DNA of 64,000 nucleotides, taken from contig CM042086.1 in the NCBI GenBank assembly GCA_023512835.1, positions 19,413,029 to 19,477,028 of the forward strand. The letters are read 5' to 3'. Positions 1 through 12,933 of this stretch are shown here, in pieces. Source of the stretch: Taxillus chinensis (Eukaryota; Streptophyta; Magnoliopsida; Santalales; Loranthaceae). Position 1 is the first letter of the stretch. Each line of letters starts with the position of its first letter. A model generated the notes under the pieces. That model was not told where the DNA came from. It searched no databases and saw only the letters and a program-made list of their open reading frames with translations. The position numbers and the translations under genes are program-made.

Positions 1-1749
1 AAAATGTAAGTGCAGAAAATAAATAATACAAGGATTTACATGGTTCAGCAATACGCGGCAAGGCCACAACCTATGTCTAAAAGAATCCATTAAATAAGGA
101 GATCACCAGGTGACTCCTTTGAGTCAGAACATTCCTATAACAATAATGAATCTCTCACTTTCTTTCTTTCCTATATTTTTACAACAAATAGAACAAATCT
201 GAAATAAGAAAATGAAAGTCACCCACGCTTAAACTTCTTCTTTTTTTTTGATAAGTGACGTTGTAACTTCTACTTCTTCAAACTGATTTTCCTCTTTTTG
301 CTTGTTGAGTCCTCTTTCCTTCAACTCTCTTGATCACACCAAGGAATCTTTATTTTCTCTCTTTCTGAAGTTATCTACTTTTCTTAAAGCCTCTAAACCC
401 AAAATAGAGAAACATCTCTTCCTATTTATACTCTAGTTTTAGTTTCCCTTACTGTTGCCCCTCAATGGTAGTCACCTTCAATCCAACAAGTCCTAAAACA
501 TGTCAAAGCTAATCCCTGCAAATCTGAAGAAGAAAAAAAGCTCATGACATGATCTCTTCTTTTCCCACCATTTTTCTAGGCGTTGATCTACTTGAAACTC
601 CAGGCATGCACTATCAGGATTGTGTCACATTAGATCAGACTATTTATCATCATGCTTAGTGGTCTTTAAATGAGGAACTCTTCTTTTAATTAATCACAAA
701 TAGCAGTCAAGCGTTCAGACTAGCTTTCTGATTAACCTTGACTCATTTAGAAAAACTTTCTGAAGAGGCTTGCTGAATACTTTCTAACTCGACTCCATGT
801 GTGGGTTCAACAACCAACCTAATTATCAAAATAAAACAATCTCAGCTTGAATTTTGTCCTTCACTGACTCCATCTCTACTAACATGAGATCATGACTAGA
901 TTGTGCTTCATTGACTCCATCTCTGTCAATTGGAGGTCATGACTCTGAATTGTCATTCACTGACTCCATCTCTGCCAATTGTGGGTTCAACAACCAACCT
1001 ATTTATCAAAATAAAATAATCTCAGCTTGAATTTTGTTTACAACGTGACTCTTTCAAGAAATAAAGATGTTACAAATATTTTCTTCCTTGTTTATAGTGT
1101 GATCATGGAGATTTGAAGGAATATTTAATAGTTAAATAACACGACTATTGGGAGAAGTGTGTTGAAGTTTGAGCAAAAGTCAAAAAGGTAAAACTCATTT
1201 ATGTTTAAAAACTAGATGTTTAGTATACAAGGGTGAGCCATTTAGAGGAACTTTTCCAAAGATTATTTTTAAGTGCAACAGTTATACTTTGATGCTCCAA
1301 AGGAGGTGACTAGTAACTATAGGGAGGCAGCTGGTGGTTGAGGGAGGCACCTACTATCAGAGTGGGAGGCATTTGGTGCTGGGCTGGGAAGAGCTTAGTG
1401 AGTCATTCTTCTTAATGGAGGCACATAGTTTGTCCTTTGGAATCGCTAGTCTTTTACTGGAATGAGACAAGTACCCAACCTCTTTGGGGAGGCGCCTTGT
1501 AATCTATTTTTTCCTTTCATTGCGAAATATGTTTGATAATGGGAAACTTCTTATCACTCTTGTAAATTAATTTAATAATATCTTGAAATATTTTCTTAGT
1601 ATTTAACTTTCAATGTATTTATTAAACACATTGTTTGCACATAAACAACAAAAGTTAAAGTTGAAAAAACATAAGCATTGAAAAGGCAGTAAAACATTTA
1701 AGCAACCATATTTCTTATTAAATGATTGAAACATAATAACAAGAAGTAA
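1..1749. other. No gene recognised; AT-rich, retroelement-like non-coding DNA
   Basis: No convincing coding sequence on either strand. If the NodGS gene to the right is complete, this stretch lies in its large fifth intron. Around 1300-1450 the element GGGAGGCA recurs several times in short succession. A 57-bp direct repeat is listed separately. The first 100 bases resemble non-coding parts of plant LTR retrotransposons, but this is a weak impression only. Confidence 0.4.
801..1037. repeat. 57-bp direct repeat, 180 bp apart
   Basis: Positions 801-857 and 981-1037 are nearly identical, both starting GTGGGTTCAACAACCAACCT. The spacer holds three further copies of a short unit built around TTGACTCCATCTCT or CACTGACTCCATCTCT. 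This points to local tandem duplication in non-coding DNA. Confidence 0.8.
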
Positions 1750-1962
1750 GGGTATGTTAGGTTATCCTGTTTTCTGTTTTCATTTTATAGTTGTTTTTGG
1801 GTATAAAAATTAAAAATCAAAAATAACAAAAGGTTATTTTCATTCTATAGGTCTCTTAAAATGAAAATAAGCTTTTGTTGTTTTCAAGTTTTAGTTTTTT
1901 ATACCCAAAAATAGCTACCACATTGAAAACATAAATAGAAAACATGGCTACCAAACATGCCC
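1750..1962. mobile_element. Tourist-like MITE (PIF/Harbinger type), 213 bp
   Basis: The two ends form long imperfect terminal inverted repeats of about 70 bp: left GGGTATGTTAGGTTATCC, right (reverse complement) GGGCATGTTTGGTAGCC, and inside them TTTTTGGGTATAAAAA on both arms. TAA directly flanks both sides (1747-1749 and 1963-1965), the 3-bp target duplication typical of PIF/Harbinger insertions. No coding capacity. It lies just downstream of the fifth NodGS exon, so it is probably intronic. Confidence 0.75.
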
Positions 1963-2030
1963 TAAGTTTCTCAATAGAATTGAACATGACATTTGTATAA
2001 ACAATCATTAAGAAAAAAACTCCAAATTAC

Positions 2031-4150
2031 CCGGTGTGTATCTGCACTGGCAGATCAAATAGTTGAGCAATCTCCAAACTTCGCAACAAGATATAGTCAA
2101 TGAGATTTTTATTAGCAATCCGGAAAGGCTTCCTGCCTTGAAAGAGAGACTAATCAATATCATATGAAAAATAAAGAAGGGTGATTATACATGCATTGTG
2201 TGTTTCTCACACATGCAATACACATGCATGTGCGTGTATGCATGTTTATGTTACAAATACCATGCAAAACTTGAAATAGTCCTTCCTCAGCTTCCTTTGC
2301 AGTGACATTTGTATTAATGTCAAGACCACTACGGTATGCAGCTACACTTTTTAAACCAACAATTTCATTAGAAATTGTGAAAGATATGTTAAGGAAATAA
2401 ATACGCCCTTCTAGAAAACACGAACTCAAACTAAAACTTTTGCAAGCAAACCAAAAGGGGTGTGACTAATAAATAAATTAACATTCAGGTGAGCATACCC
2501 AATGTCTATGTCAACCCATCTTACATCACCCTATAAATGGATCAAGAAAATGAAAAAAAATTCACAAGCAAACAATAATAACTGAGTCTTTATCTCAATT
2601 ACTTAGGGTTTTATCTCAAAAACAAAAGCAAGGATATGACTTTAATTTTCCAACAAACATCTGGATAAACAGATCCAAAGTCCATGTAGAACCACTTGCC
2701 ATCCCCTGCAACACAAAATGAAAATAAATAATAAATAAATAAAGCATTACATGGGAGGAGGAATGCAAAAGGAAAATGAAAAATCACCTAAATGCAAAAG
2801 AAGGAAAAGCTAGAGGAAGGAGAAAGCTGAAGAAGCATAAGTACACAGATAAGAAGTTTACGAGTGTATTACACATAATAACACATAAAAACTAAATGCC
2901 CTTCCTGTGTCGTCTGGTACACCAATAAGAACATGATATTATGATGAAACTAACAAATATGGTATTTTGATTCACAGACAAGATGCACAAACCAATAAAG
3001 GGATAAAACAATCATAAAAGCTATGATTGTGAAACTAATATACAAATGACTATAAAAAGATGTGCGCCTTGCCTAAAAATGACTATAAAATGATTTGTAC
3101 CTTGCCTAAAAATGATTTGCGCAATGCCTATAAAAATGATATACAGTGGTAAGCATGAATAATCAATACATCACTCAAGTATTCTGCACAAAACACTAGG
3201 CTCATGAAAATTACAAAAGATAATTATTAAACAACTTTAATCTTTAACAGCTGTATCTAACCTTATCAAGAATCTTCTCAGCAAGACGCTCTATTCTCAT
3301 GATTCTACCAACATATGACGTTAAATTCTTGTGCCACGCAATATCATGCCTCTTGTCCAACTCGATCCCGTCATCAATGAGTAAAGCAGCAATTTTTGCT
3401 TCTCTGAAGCATATTGAGCTAATGGCCTGCATCCCAGAGCGTTGGCGGTACTCTTGGACCCCTTGCAAGGACAACTCGCACCCATAGAGTTCAGCAATAT
3501 CCCTCAAACTTCTCTGCCATGTAAATTAGATTCTATCACAGTTCCAAACCTGTGGCCAGGATACACTCCATGTCCACGGAAATGTGTTCCCAGTTTTAAA
3601 AAAAAAAACATTTCGTATTTCCACAAAATATAATGCAACGAGACGGTATTTCTTAAGTTCCGGGAAGCAGACCAATTCCCACAGATCAATTCTATTGTGT
3701 TCTTAACATTTTCCATACCTAAACTCTATGTCACAGTAGAGGTACACTTATCAGCATTCAAATTAGTTGGTCACATAGAGCCCCGCATTGGGAATGTATT
3801 CATTCTTTGAGAGGGTTTAGATTTGTTGAAATTTCGGACATAAAATGGACAACTCTACAACGTCAAAAGCTTAGAAAACTTTATAAGCGTCATGTATGTT
3901 GTTGATGTTCGTTTCCTCCGAGCTGCTGGGTGATTTCATAAAAGTGCATAGTAGTCAGTTGATATGCGGGTGGTGATCAGATAACCTTATAGGAGAGCGT
4001 GTGAGGTACATAGGACAGAGCGTCGCCGTCAGCTTCGGAGAAGCATCGCATGAACGGGAAATCGGAGTCTAGAGCGACGAGGTTGTGGGCGTGGGCGTCG
4101 ACTAGCTCCGTCTTCTCCACCGCCGCTCTCAGCTCCGCGAACTGGTCCAT
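2031..4150 (-). CDS. NodGS: NodGS/FluG-type amidohydrolase-glutamine synthetase fusion, first five exons (partial)
   Basis: Five in-frame exons on the minus strand: 4150-3986 (55 codons from ATG), 3513-3262, 2705-2638, 2376-2261 and 2136-2031, 707 nt in all, with every junction keeping the frame and no stop. The product matches the N-terminal amidohydrolase part of plant NodGS proteins: metal-binding HxH in VDAHAHNLVALDS (about residue 20), then RDIAELYGCELSLQGVQEY, GSTWTLDLF, EIVGLKSVAAYRSGLDINTN and RIANKNLIDYI...QIHTG. Family members are about 840 residues, so the remaining barrel and the C-terminal glutamine-synthetase-like domain must lie left of the window, beyond an intron of at least 2 kb. 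The family is a cytosolic fusion linked in Arabidopsis to root development and microbial responses; enzymatic activity is unsettled. Introns 1, 2, 4 and 5 use GT; intron 3 is AT-AC. Start chosen because it begins the conserved MDQFAELRAAVEKTELV segment. Function of this copy is inferred from homology. Confidence 0.88.
2377..2637 (-). other. Probable U12-type AT-AC intron (NodGS intron 3)
   Basis: Read on the minus strand, the intron starts ATATCCTTGC at 2637, identical to the U12 AT-type 5' splice-site consensus. It contains TTCCTTAAC at 2396-2388, the U12 branch-site consensus, and ends in AC at 2378-2377, about 12 nt after the branch adenosines. Splicing here joins AAG-TC to A-ATT and gives KLKSISNEIVG, matching the family's KLKSVADEIVG. 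No GT-AG alternative in this interval keeps frame and homology. Length 261 nt. Confidence 0.88.
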
Positions 4151-4603
4151 CTCTCTTCTCTTTCGCTCCGTCTCTCGAACAGTCGACTGAAGGCCGGGTA
4201 ATGGTTAGTGTACTGCAAAAAATTTTAATAAATTTATTACTTTATCTGTTGACTATAGTCTTTTAAAAATTATTAAATTTTAAAGCATTGATTAATTAAT
4301 TTAACTAGCGAAATTTAAAATTTTAATAAAATTTATATTTAAAATATAAAATTTTAGTATAAAAGTATGAATTTGATAGTTTAAAAATAATTATAAGTAA
4401 TATAAATTTATCTTAACCCTGCAGTTTTTAAAAATAATTTTATTTTAAAAAATAATCCTATCAAATCAAATATGATATTTATCTTCTATATGAATATCTA
4501 TGTCAATTCAGAAGAAATATCTATGTGTTACGGTAAGAATTGAATGCAAGACCTTTAACCAGGCACAAGACATTTTTTACCAATGGATTATGTCCCTAGA
4601 GGT

Positions 4604-4872
4604 ATGTTGGATTTCCCCTTTACTTTTTTATTTTAGCAACTGAATATCTGCATTCCGTACCAGCTCACACACACACCACAACCGAGTGGGCAGGCAATCT
4701 AGTGCCACACCACAACTACTCTCGGTGGAATCTGTGCCCCAACACAAAACTTCCATGTACGAACGGGGAATTCCTTCATAGCTGGAAGGGCTTGAAATAG
4801 GAACCTCCCACTGTGAACCAAGCTTGAGTCATCAATTGGGCTACGCTCCTGGGGCAATGTTGGATTTCCCCT
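4604..4872 (-). mobile_element. SINE-like retroposon with 16-bp target duplication
   Basis: A 237-bp insert (4620-4856) is flanked by a perfect 16-bp direct repeat ATGTTGGATTTCCCCT at 4604-4619 and 4857-4872. Read on the minus strand it begins GCCCCAGGAGCGTAGCCC, with a tRNA-like A-box (TAGCCCAATTGATG), followed some 40 nt later by GGTTCC..TTTCAAGCC, which could be a degenerate B-box. It ends in an A-rich tail (AAAATAAAAAAGTAA). A tRNA-like head, A-rich tail and long target duplication are the signature of a SINE copied by LINE machinery. The family name is not known to me. Confidence 0.7.
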
Positions 4873-5320
4873 CTATATCATAAATTTGTGTGCTTAGTTT
4901 AATTTTTAAATTTTAAATAATTATGTTTAAGTTGTAAAATTTTATTTTATGAATAAAGGAGTAGTGTTACATTAAGTTAAAATATGGTTTCAATTATTTT
5001 AAAATCAAAAAAAAAACATGTACCTAAAATATTATTTTAATTTTGTATAGTTTTATGATTAATTTTCACGAATTCTTGTTCAGATGAACCAACAATAAAG
5101 TAGCATGCGTATCATTATAAATTAAATAAATTAAGTCATCACATTAATTATGAATAAATAGTAATCGGCTCTTGGTGTAAGGGTGAACATAATTGCCAAT
5201 AAGTGACTTATAACCTCACACCACTCCTACGATTCAAACCAGGCCTATAATCATATATGTTACGTGTATGTATGTGTCATTGTAGTGTTCTAATTACCCA
5301 CACAAACATCATTCATACAC

Positions 5321-5442
5321 TCAAACACATCTCAAAACAAAAGTAACGATCAAGCATCAACTAATGAGCTAACTTATATAGTCAAACACATCTCAAAACA
5401 AAAGTAACGGTCAAGCATCAACTAATGAGCTAACTTATATAA
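5321..5442. repeat. Tandem duplication, 61-bp unit x2
   Basis: Units 5321-5381 and 5382-5442 differ at very few positions (one is AACGATCAAGC versus AACGGTCAAGC). No coding context. Looks like a recent local duplication. Confidence 0.85.
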
Positions 5443-8400
5443 CAGTCACAGCTTATCAAAATGGTAATCACAACAAACAACATAAACATGTACTAGTACT
5501 CCATACCATTCATTAGTACATCCATCAAGTAGTATCATAATTTTATATCTTATCATATCATAGCATAACACAAACATATCATTACTATTGTCACAAGCTC
5601 AAACCTTATAGGTTTATCAATCATCATACCGTTTTAAGCCTTAACAAGCTCAAACCCCGTAAGTTTGTCAATAATACCTCATAAACCTTTCATCATCATT
5701 AGGTACATTTAGCCACATGTCATACCTTTAATTACACCAACCACCGACCTCATTAGGCCATCAATGTTTACAATTACATTAATAAATGTCGAGCCTCTAA
5801 CCTTGTGGCCATACCCCCTACTCTCCATAACAACCACAATTATATCACATCATGATTATACAAATAGACCACAAAGAAAGTTAGGAGTAGCAAAATCTCC
5901 ATCATCATAATCATCATTTAATCACAACTTACCATAGATTATCATACAAAATGGTTTAATTATGCGTATCCCAATAATGGCCTCAACCACAATCACATAC
6001 AATCATAATCACCATTCAAAAATTGATAACTTACTCATATAACATCAATATAAATTAATATAATCCTTAACTTGATTCCCTAAAGGTTTTCCAACCATTA
6101 TCATCATATAAAAGTATCATGAAAACATTAGGAAATCATCAAAATATCATAACAGCAATGAAAATAGCATTAAAATGTCAAAATGTAAAAAAAAATAACA
6201 AAAACAAACAATTTTTGCACGGCCGATCATGGCAACCACTGGGTCCTCTGGTCTAGTACTCCTCTCGTTGGTTGCGGCTCATCGTAACTGATCAACTACT
6301 TATTCCCTATTATTTGCAGTAAGCTCTATTATTTATTCAGAACGACCCTCTGTTGATCCCAAACTTCAAGATACATCTTTAGGAATAACACATCACTTAA
6401 AATACATCACAAACAACCATGATCATTGATTAGTATTTTTCTTATATTATTTTATCATAGGAAATTGCTTATTTTTCAGCTTTAGTTTTCCCATTTATGC
6501 ACTAATTATGTTGTAGTTGTGTTGTTTTTCTTTGTTTTGTATTTGCTTACATGTTTTTTTAGACTTTTTAGGAGTCATTTAAAGTGAAAATCATGTGCCA
6601 AATCAATGTTAAATGAAGCTAGACACATCTTTAAAGCGAACGAAGCTGGCTCTGAGGGTCACGCCACTAGCTTGTGTGGTTATGACCCTCCATTCTTGAA
6701 ACGCTCCCGGTTATTACGTTACGTTCCAAGGCATTATGGGTCGTGACCTTGAGTTTTTAGTCACAATCACCATAGACTGTTACATTAGTTTTAAATTACA
6801 TTTACATTATTATTTATGGCATTAAACGTTTTGGTTGTTAATCATTTTAGGTTTTTGATTAGTGGGAGCTATTTTTATTTGTTTAAAAACTAAAAGGAAA
6901 GCGAGACGTTGTAGGGGTGTGGATGTAGTATTTGTTGTCACAATTTCGTTTTAAGTTTTTTGGTGTGTAATTACTTCTCTATGGAGAGACAAATTTCTAA
7001 AAGAAGAAACACTGCTTTTCTTCAAGCACGACTGGTTTTCTCTCTCTTTCTCTTCAATAACAATTTGTAAGTTATTTTTCCTTGAATAATATGATTGCAA
7101 TCTTCATTATGTGTGAGTAGTTCTTTGTCTAAGATTTGGATAGTTGCCCCGCCTTTCTTGATCGCCTTGCCATGAAATAAAATAATTTATATTTTTCTAT
7201 CTCTTGATTACTTTATAGTAATTTAAATTCTAGAAAATTATTTGGCCAACAATTTTGCCTTATTCTAAATAATTCAACCGATTGAAAGGTGAAGTTAGAT
7301 TGTTTGAACCCTATGAATGACTTAGGCGCTTTAAAACACGAAGGTAGTTTATAAACCTAAGGGATATTGACAATTCTTATAAATTGTAAGGGTTTTCGTC
7401 TTATTGTATTAGGCCACGAAAGTAAGATAATGCTAAGGTAAAACACATTCCTTTATTGAGTGAAAGCATGAAAGGATTTCATTAGGAGGATTACCCTCAA
7501 GATAAAGGTAAATTAAATTACATAATTCTGGCAAGTGCAGGAAAATTAGGGAAAGGTGAAATCCCAATTCTAGACATTTCTTTTTATTAATTTATTTAAA
7601 AATTAAAAAATGTTGCATTTGAATTTTGTAATTACGATTTAAATTAAAAATTAGTAATGCCAAGTAAAAACAATTCAAGTTAATTAGGTATTTGGCTCGT
7701 TAAAACATTAAGGATTATGCATTTTTCCTATCCTCATTGGATCAACCCGTACTTGTTGGCTAGGTATAGCTACGCTGTTCAATTTTAGTTGAAAGAGTAG
7801 AAAATGTACATCAATCATCATGGTATATAAGCAGAACCAATGGCAAAATTGTTTTCAGTTAAACTACTTGTTTTCTATGGTTTCTCATTCAATCAATCAT
7901 CATTTATATCAATCATAAGCATGGATGATACATAAGAGATATGCAAAGAAGTAGAACCACCTACCTTTAATCTTTTAGAATAGCTTAGAACACTAAGGAC
8001 AATCAATAATCAACAAAGAATGATGAAGAACGCAAAATGTTTTCCTATATCTCCTATGATGACTAAGGTCGAGAAAAATACTTAACCCAGTCATCCGAAG
8101 CTACAATTTTAATAGAAACTTAAAAACACTCCCTCCTAATTAAAATTCATCCTCCCTCATCCCAATCATCCAAAGCTACTATTTTAATATATTTTTCATT
8201 AATTAACAACTTATTAAATCATAGGAAATTACCAGATAGCTTTCGAGGCCTCTTAACCCCAAATTTGACCCAAACATAACCAAAATGACTGTATTATCAG
8301 TTACATCTTCAACATCATTTGGAGACTATCTAAAATTATATATTAATCCTCACATAACTAAGCTATATAAATGTGAAATTAAGGTAAAGCCCATAGAGAC

Positions 8401-8907
8401 ATAGTTAGAAATCACCAACCTAACTGTGCTTATATTGTCAAAGCAAACTGAATAAAGTCAAATATGATTTTAAAAATAATATAAAAAAAACAAATAAAAC
8501 ATATAATAATAAAATAATAAAAGGTTTAAGAATTGAGGTTCACCACAATTCCAAATCTCTAGCCATATGGTTTGATTAATTATTCTTATTAGTTCTATAA
8601 TCATGTGAAAGTAATTGATCTTACGGTAATTGTCAACTGTTTTTGCATGAATGGTAACGCGTCTAACCTTAATAACAACATACTTTTGTGATTCACTGGA
8701 AAATGGTCAAACCTATTAACGAGGTGATAAATTATGATCACAAACTATTATCATGACTCATGTTCTTAGTTTATAGTTTACGGGTTTCGATATTAGAGTT
8801 CACCATTTAGACCATCTCCCAATTATCTAAAACATATAATATATTAATGACCCCTATATCTTCTAATCATTCAATAAAATGAAATCAGCTATAAAAGATA
8901 CAATAAG

Positions 8908-8941
<34 letters not shown>

Positions 8942-9893
8942 GAGATTTAACTACTCTAATATGAAAAATGGATTACTCCATGAAATGATGAACACACACA
9001 CACACACATATATATCACAAACTAAGGGATTAAAGGGGTGAAAAGAAGACAAAACCTAACTATTACATAATCTTATAAGCAATCATCACTCAAAACTAAT
9101 GTGTTTTTGTTCAACAATACATAAAGATCATTAAAAAAAAACTTAACAAGGTTCATTGGCTAAATAAACAGCTAAAGAACAATAAAGGATACCTAAAAAT
9201 GTCCTCCCATGATCCTATTGACAGTATTCATGAAAAATGTACAAAAAAAAACAAAAAAAAACAAGGGTTTGTTGACGAACCACAACCAGAGAATAGTAAG
9301 CCACAATCGACAGCCTTTGTTTAACTATCATAAAAACAAATGTGCCATGGCTGGTTTTACATGCATAAGAGTCGGAGGTATTGGCACAACGACCAACCCT
9401 ATGCATGTCATAGTCAAATTTTTATCCTTTTTTTTTTTTGTTTTACTACAATTTGATTAGTTATACTCCAAAATATGTTTTTAAAACACTAAAATATCAT
9501 AAAATAACATGTAACAACACATAAAACACACCGAAAAAAGGATAAACCATGGGTTAAATTCATATAAAATACGGTAATTACTAGTCAAGGAGCCCTATAA
9601 TGGCATTGTTTACTTGTGGGTCTTATAAGTACAATTGTGTCAGATTAAACACAAAAGGACATTAGTTGTTTGGGTCATATAGTTAGTAATTATTTGAATG
9701 ATGGAAATTTTTTTCATAATTTACCCCAAAGAGGTAGCTTTGGTAGTCCCTCGACATTAGTTTTTATCCCACTCTGGCATATACCATGGTTGTCTACTAA
9801 ACAATCTTATGAAAAATTGTCCTCCCATATAATGTATAATAGGAAAATATTATATGTTGTTATTTAACATTACATGTTATGTAAGTCACCTAA
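5443..9893. other. No gene recognised; AT-rich decayed repeat DNA
   Basis: No supported coding sequence. A (TA)n microsatellite lies at 8911-8938, followed by an (AC)n run at about 8991-9007. Parts of 6500-7850 look like non-coding LTR-retrotransposon body, but I see no clear ends. Short open frames here have no recognisable protein content. Confidence 0.4.
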
Positions 9894-11330
9894 TGTCACG
9901 CCCCCGAATTCCAGGGAACCCGGAACTGGGTACATGACTTCCCCTTGCCCGCACCCGATAGGTCAAAGGGTTGGTGACTAGCACCAATGGAGACTACACC
10001 GCGGGTGCTGCCTCAAATATGCAACCTTGTACAGTCATACATCAAGGGTAATCCTGTACTTTTCTATACATCATCATGCATACAATAAGTCAAACAACAT
10101 ACGAGACATGTAAATAGGTCCAGCCATCGGGTCGGATCTGTCCGGCTTACCCTGCAGAGCCGCGACTCGTAGCTCAAACCCGCGACTCGTAGCCGCGGAA
10201 TGCGGAGCTGCCAGCCCGCAGACTAGGCTGGGCTACGACCTTCGACCTATGAGGCTACGAACTTCGATCCTTCGGCTACGAACTTCGACTTTCGGACTAC
10301 GGGTCTACGAATCTACGAACTACGAACCTTCGAACCTTCGAACTACGAACTACGAACCTTCGAACTACGAACTACGAACTACGGGTCTACGAACTACGAC
10401 CCTACGAACTACGGGTCTACGAACTACGACCCTACGACTCAGAACTTCGGATTTTCGTCAGTTCGACCCAGTAACGTGCCCAGGGTACTGTTTATCGTCG
10501 TTTTTGCCTGTTCTTTGTCTAGAATCAACCCAGTAACCCCCCAGACACGCGCAAACACGCATCCTACGCAACAGACTGCGATATTTACCTCATAAGGCGT
10601 CCAAAACGCCTCTAAATCGCACGGAAACAACAGAAACACGCATCAAATTCCAGATTTCCAGAATTTCATGGTTGACTTATCAACCCTCATGAAAAACACA
10701 ATTAATTAACCCCAAAATCACAGAAACATATATCCACAATGATATAAAACCGTTCTTAACCACAAATCTTATATTAAACCATTAGATTTAACCCAAAATT
10801 GGTTTTCCCTAAATTCTAGGGTTCATGCTCAATTTCATAAATCATGATAAATTCGTGCATACCAAGCATAGAATCAAGATAAGAAGTTCAAGGACACCTA
10901 CTTGAATGATTCTTGATGTTCGAACGAGCTCAAAACGCCCCAAATCGAAGGCTCCAAGCTCTCTCTCAAGCTCTCTCCCTCTCAACGCACAAACGTGAAA
11001 CGTAAAGTGAAAGCTTCTTTTTCTTTTTCTGCTATTTATATTTCTGCCAGTCAACTGACTTAGTCAACTATGGACCCAATAATTGACCTCCAAGGCCCCG
11101 AACTCCAAATTGAGTCAAACTACAGTCAAAACGCTCGAAATGATGAGCACAATACTAGACTGATATTATTACACTCAAATGACCGCTCAAACGTAAAGTC
11201 AACTAATAGACCCCGAAAAGTCAACAATCGGGTCAAACGGGGCCCCGACTCAAAATCGGGCCCAAGTACAGTCAAAATGCTCACATTGACGGCTACACTA
11301 CCGTCCAGATAGTTACATTCCCATAGAATG
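9894..11330. mobile_element. LTR-like sequence, incomplete, with TACGAA-rich array
   Basis: The stretch opens TGTCACGCCCCCGAATTCC, a start common to plant Gypsy-type LTRs, and is GC-richer than its surroundings. It contains the TACGAA array listed separately and then AT-richer DNA. I could not find a matching LTR end, primer-binding site or second LTR, so this is either a solo LTR or a truncated element. No retrotransposon protein is encoded. Confidence 0.35.
10245..10441. repeat. Minisatellite-like array of CTACGAAC / CTTCGAAC units
   Basis: About 200 bp made almost wholly of variants of CTACGAAC, CTTCGAAC, CTACGGGT and CTACGACC. The higher-order unit CTACGGGTCTACGAACTACG appears twice. The open frame over it is only a by-product of the repeat. 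Confidence 0.8.
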
Positions 11331-11788
11331 ACTATCTCTCAAGACTACCCAAATACAAGTCTTTACACCTAAAATGTTTATGTGTTTGATGTTGTGACTT
11401 AATTGTTGCATATATCATTAATTTCATACATTGCATCATTAGGGTTACAACATCACTACACTAAAACATGTTTACACTTAACATATAGTTCTAATTATGG
11501 TTGGGCATAATTCCCGGTTAGAAGATTGATCCCTTACCAAGATTTTGAGCGTGTTTATGGGAGATATGTGCTTGACTTATATGAGCTTGAGGCAAGGAGG
11601 GTGAGTTTTCGGGCTCTGTTGTTAGGTTTTATGTTTATTTAAGCCACGGCCCATGACAATTGTATTTGATGGCCTGTCGAGCTTTGTGTGGTTTATACAT
11701 TTTGGGCCTAACCATACATGAGCTTTTATTGAGACATACATGCATATGGATATGTATAAAAATACACATAAGTGTGATTATATATATG

Positions 11789-12925
11789 CAAGACTGGCCC
11801 TCGTGATGGGAGGCTCAAGAGGCAACCGCCTAGGGCACCTAATAGAATGCACCGTACAAAGGGCACGTTTTTGTCCCTATCTGTACCATTCACAGGGAAC
11901 CCATTATGCTAGCTCCGCATAAGTACTCCTCCATACTCCAGTCCTCCACCATGCTACACATATTGTGCACGATCTCCATTCTTCATATCACTATTCGTTG
12001 TCGCGCCATTCACCACTCACCGCGTCTCCCCATTGAGTCCCATACATTGATAGGCTTGATCGCTCAATGTCAATGCCACGTCTTGACAACTTAAGCTCGG
12101 CAACTTGACGTCGGCTGACTCCAACCTCTAGTCAAAAGAGGTAGAAAACTTATATAAATTACTTTACTATTATTATTTGGTAAAAAAGATTGTCATTGTG
12201 CTTTGTCAAAAGTAAGAAAAGAGGATTTGCTTGTGTTGATTTTGAGATTTGTCAAGGTCGAGGTTGACCTCATCCATGGCGTCACGAGTTTTGAAATTGG
12301 CCACTTTGTTGGGTTGATTTATGTTGGCCAAAGAGCATGTTGATTTGGGAGTTTAGAAATTCAAGATCAACATGCACAAGAGAGTCGAGTTAGTTGATTC
12401 CTCACCATCCTAGGCCGATTTGGCTTGAATTGGACTAATATTTAGGTTAATTCTCGAAAATCAATTTTGTAGGCCAATTTTTCATAGCAAATTATATGGT
12501 TTTGGATATAAAAGAAGTATTCATTAAAGGTCATTATAGATATCATTTTCCCCCATTATTGTTTATTTTCTTGGCGTCCTAAACATAGGAAAGTTACATT
12601 TCCATATATTTTCCACACGAACTTAATTTCCCACTCATTTTCTATATCAACCAAACACAAAGCTAATGTAAATAAAGAACATCCTTCTAATCAATATACG
12701 ATCGGTAAGAATGAAAATGAAAATGATAACGAATAATGTGAGCATCCATTCTCTTCAAACATTAATGATCCAAATGAGTAAAATGACAATTATGGTTTCA
12801 AAACATTGATTTCTCTTCAAATATGAAAATTAAAGTTGAATAACTAACACTTTACAAAAACAAACAAATATGAGCACTTTTTTAGAAGTTTGTTTAGGCC
12901 ATCCGTTTACTCAGGACCAGCCCTG
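11789..12925. mobile_element. hAT-like non-autonomous element
   Basis: Ends are inverted repeats: left CAAGACTGGCCCTCG, right (reverse complement) CAGGGCTGGTCCTGA. Flanking 8-mers TATATATG (11781-11788) and TATATGTG (12926-12933) match at 7 of 8, consistent with an old 8-bp hAT target duplication. No transposase coding was found in the 1137 bp. Confidence 0.6.
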
Positions 12926-12933
12926 TATATGTG

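Noticed and set aside
801..1037. CRISPR-like repeat spacing
   Set aside because: Only two long copies and irregular short ones in plant nuclear DNA; ordinary tandem duplication.
2460..2540. Extra NodGS exon suggested by a short open stretch
   Set aside because: Its reading does not match the family, and splicing 2638 to 2376 directly gives a continuous conserved protein.
10249..10536. 95-codon open frame with LRTT/YEPS repeats
   Set aside because: It is an accidental translation of the CTACGAAC array; the repeat explains it completely.
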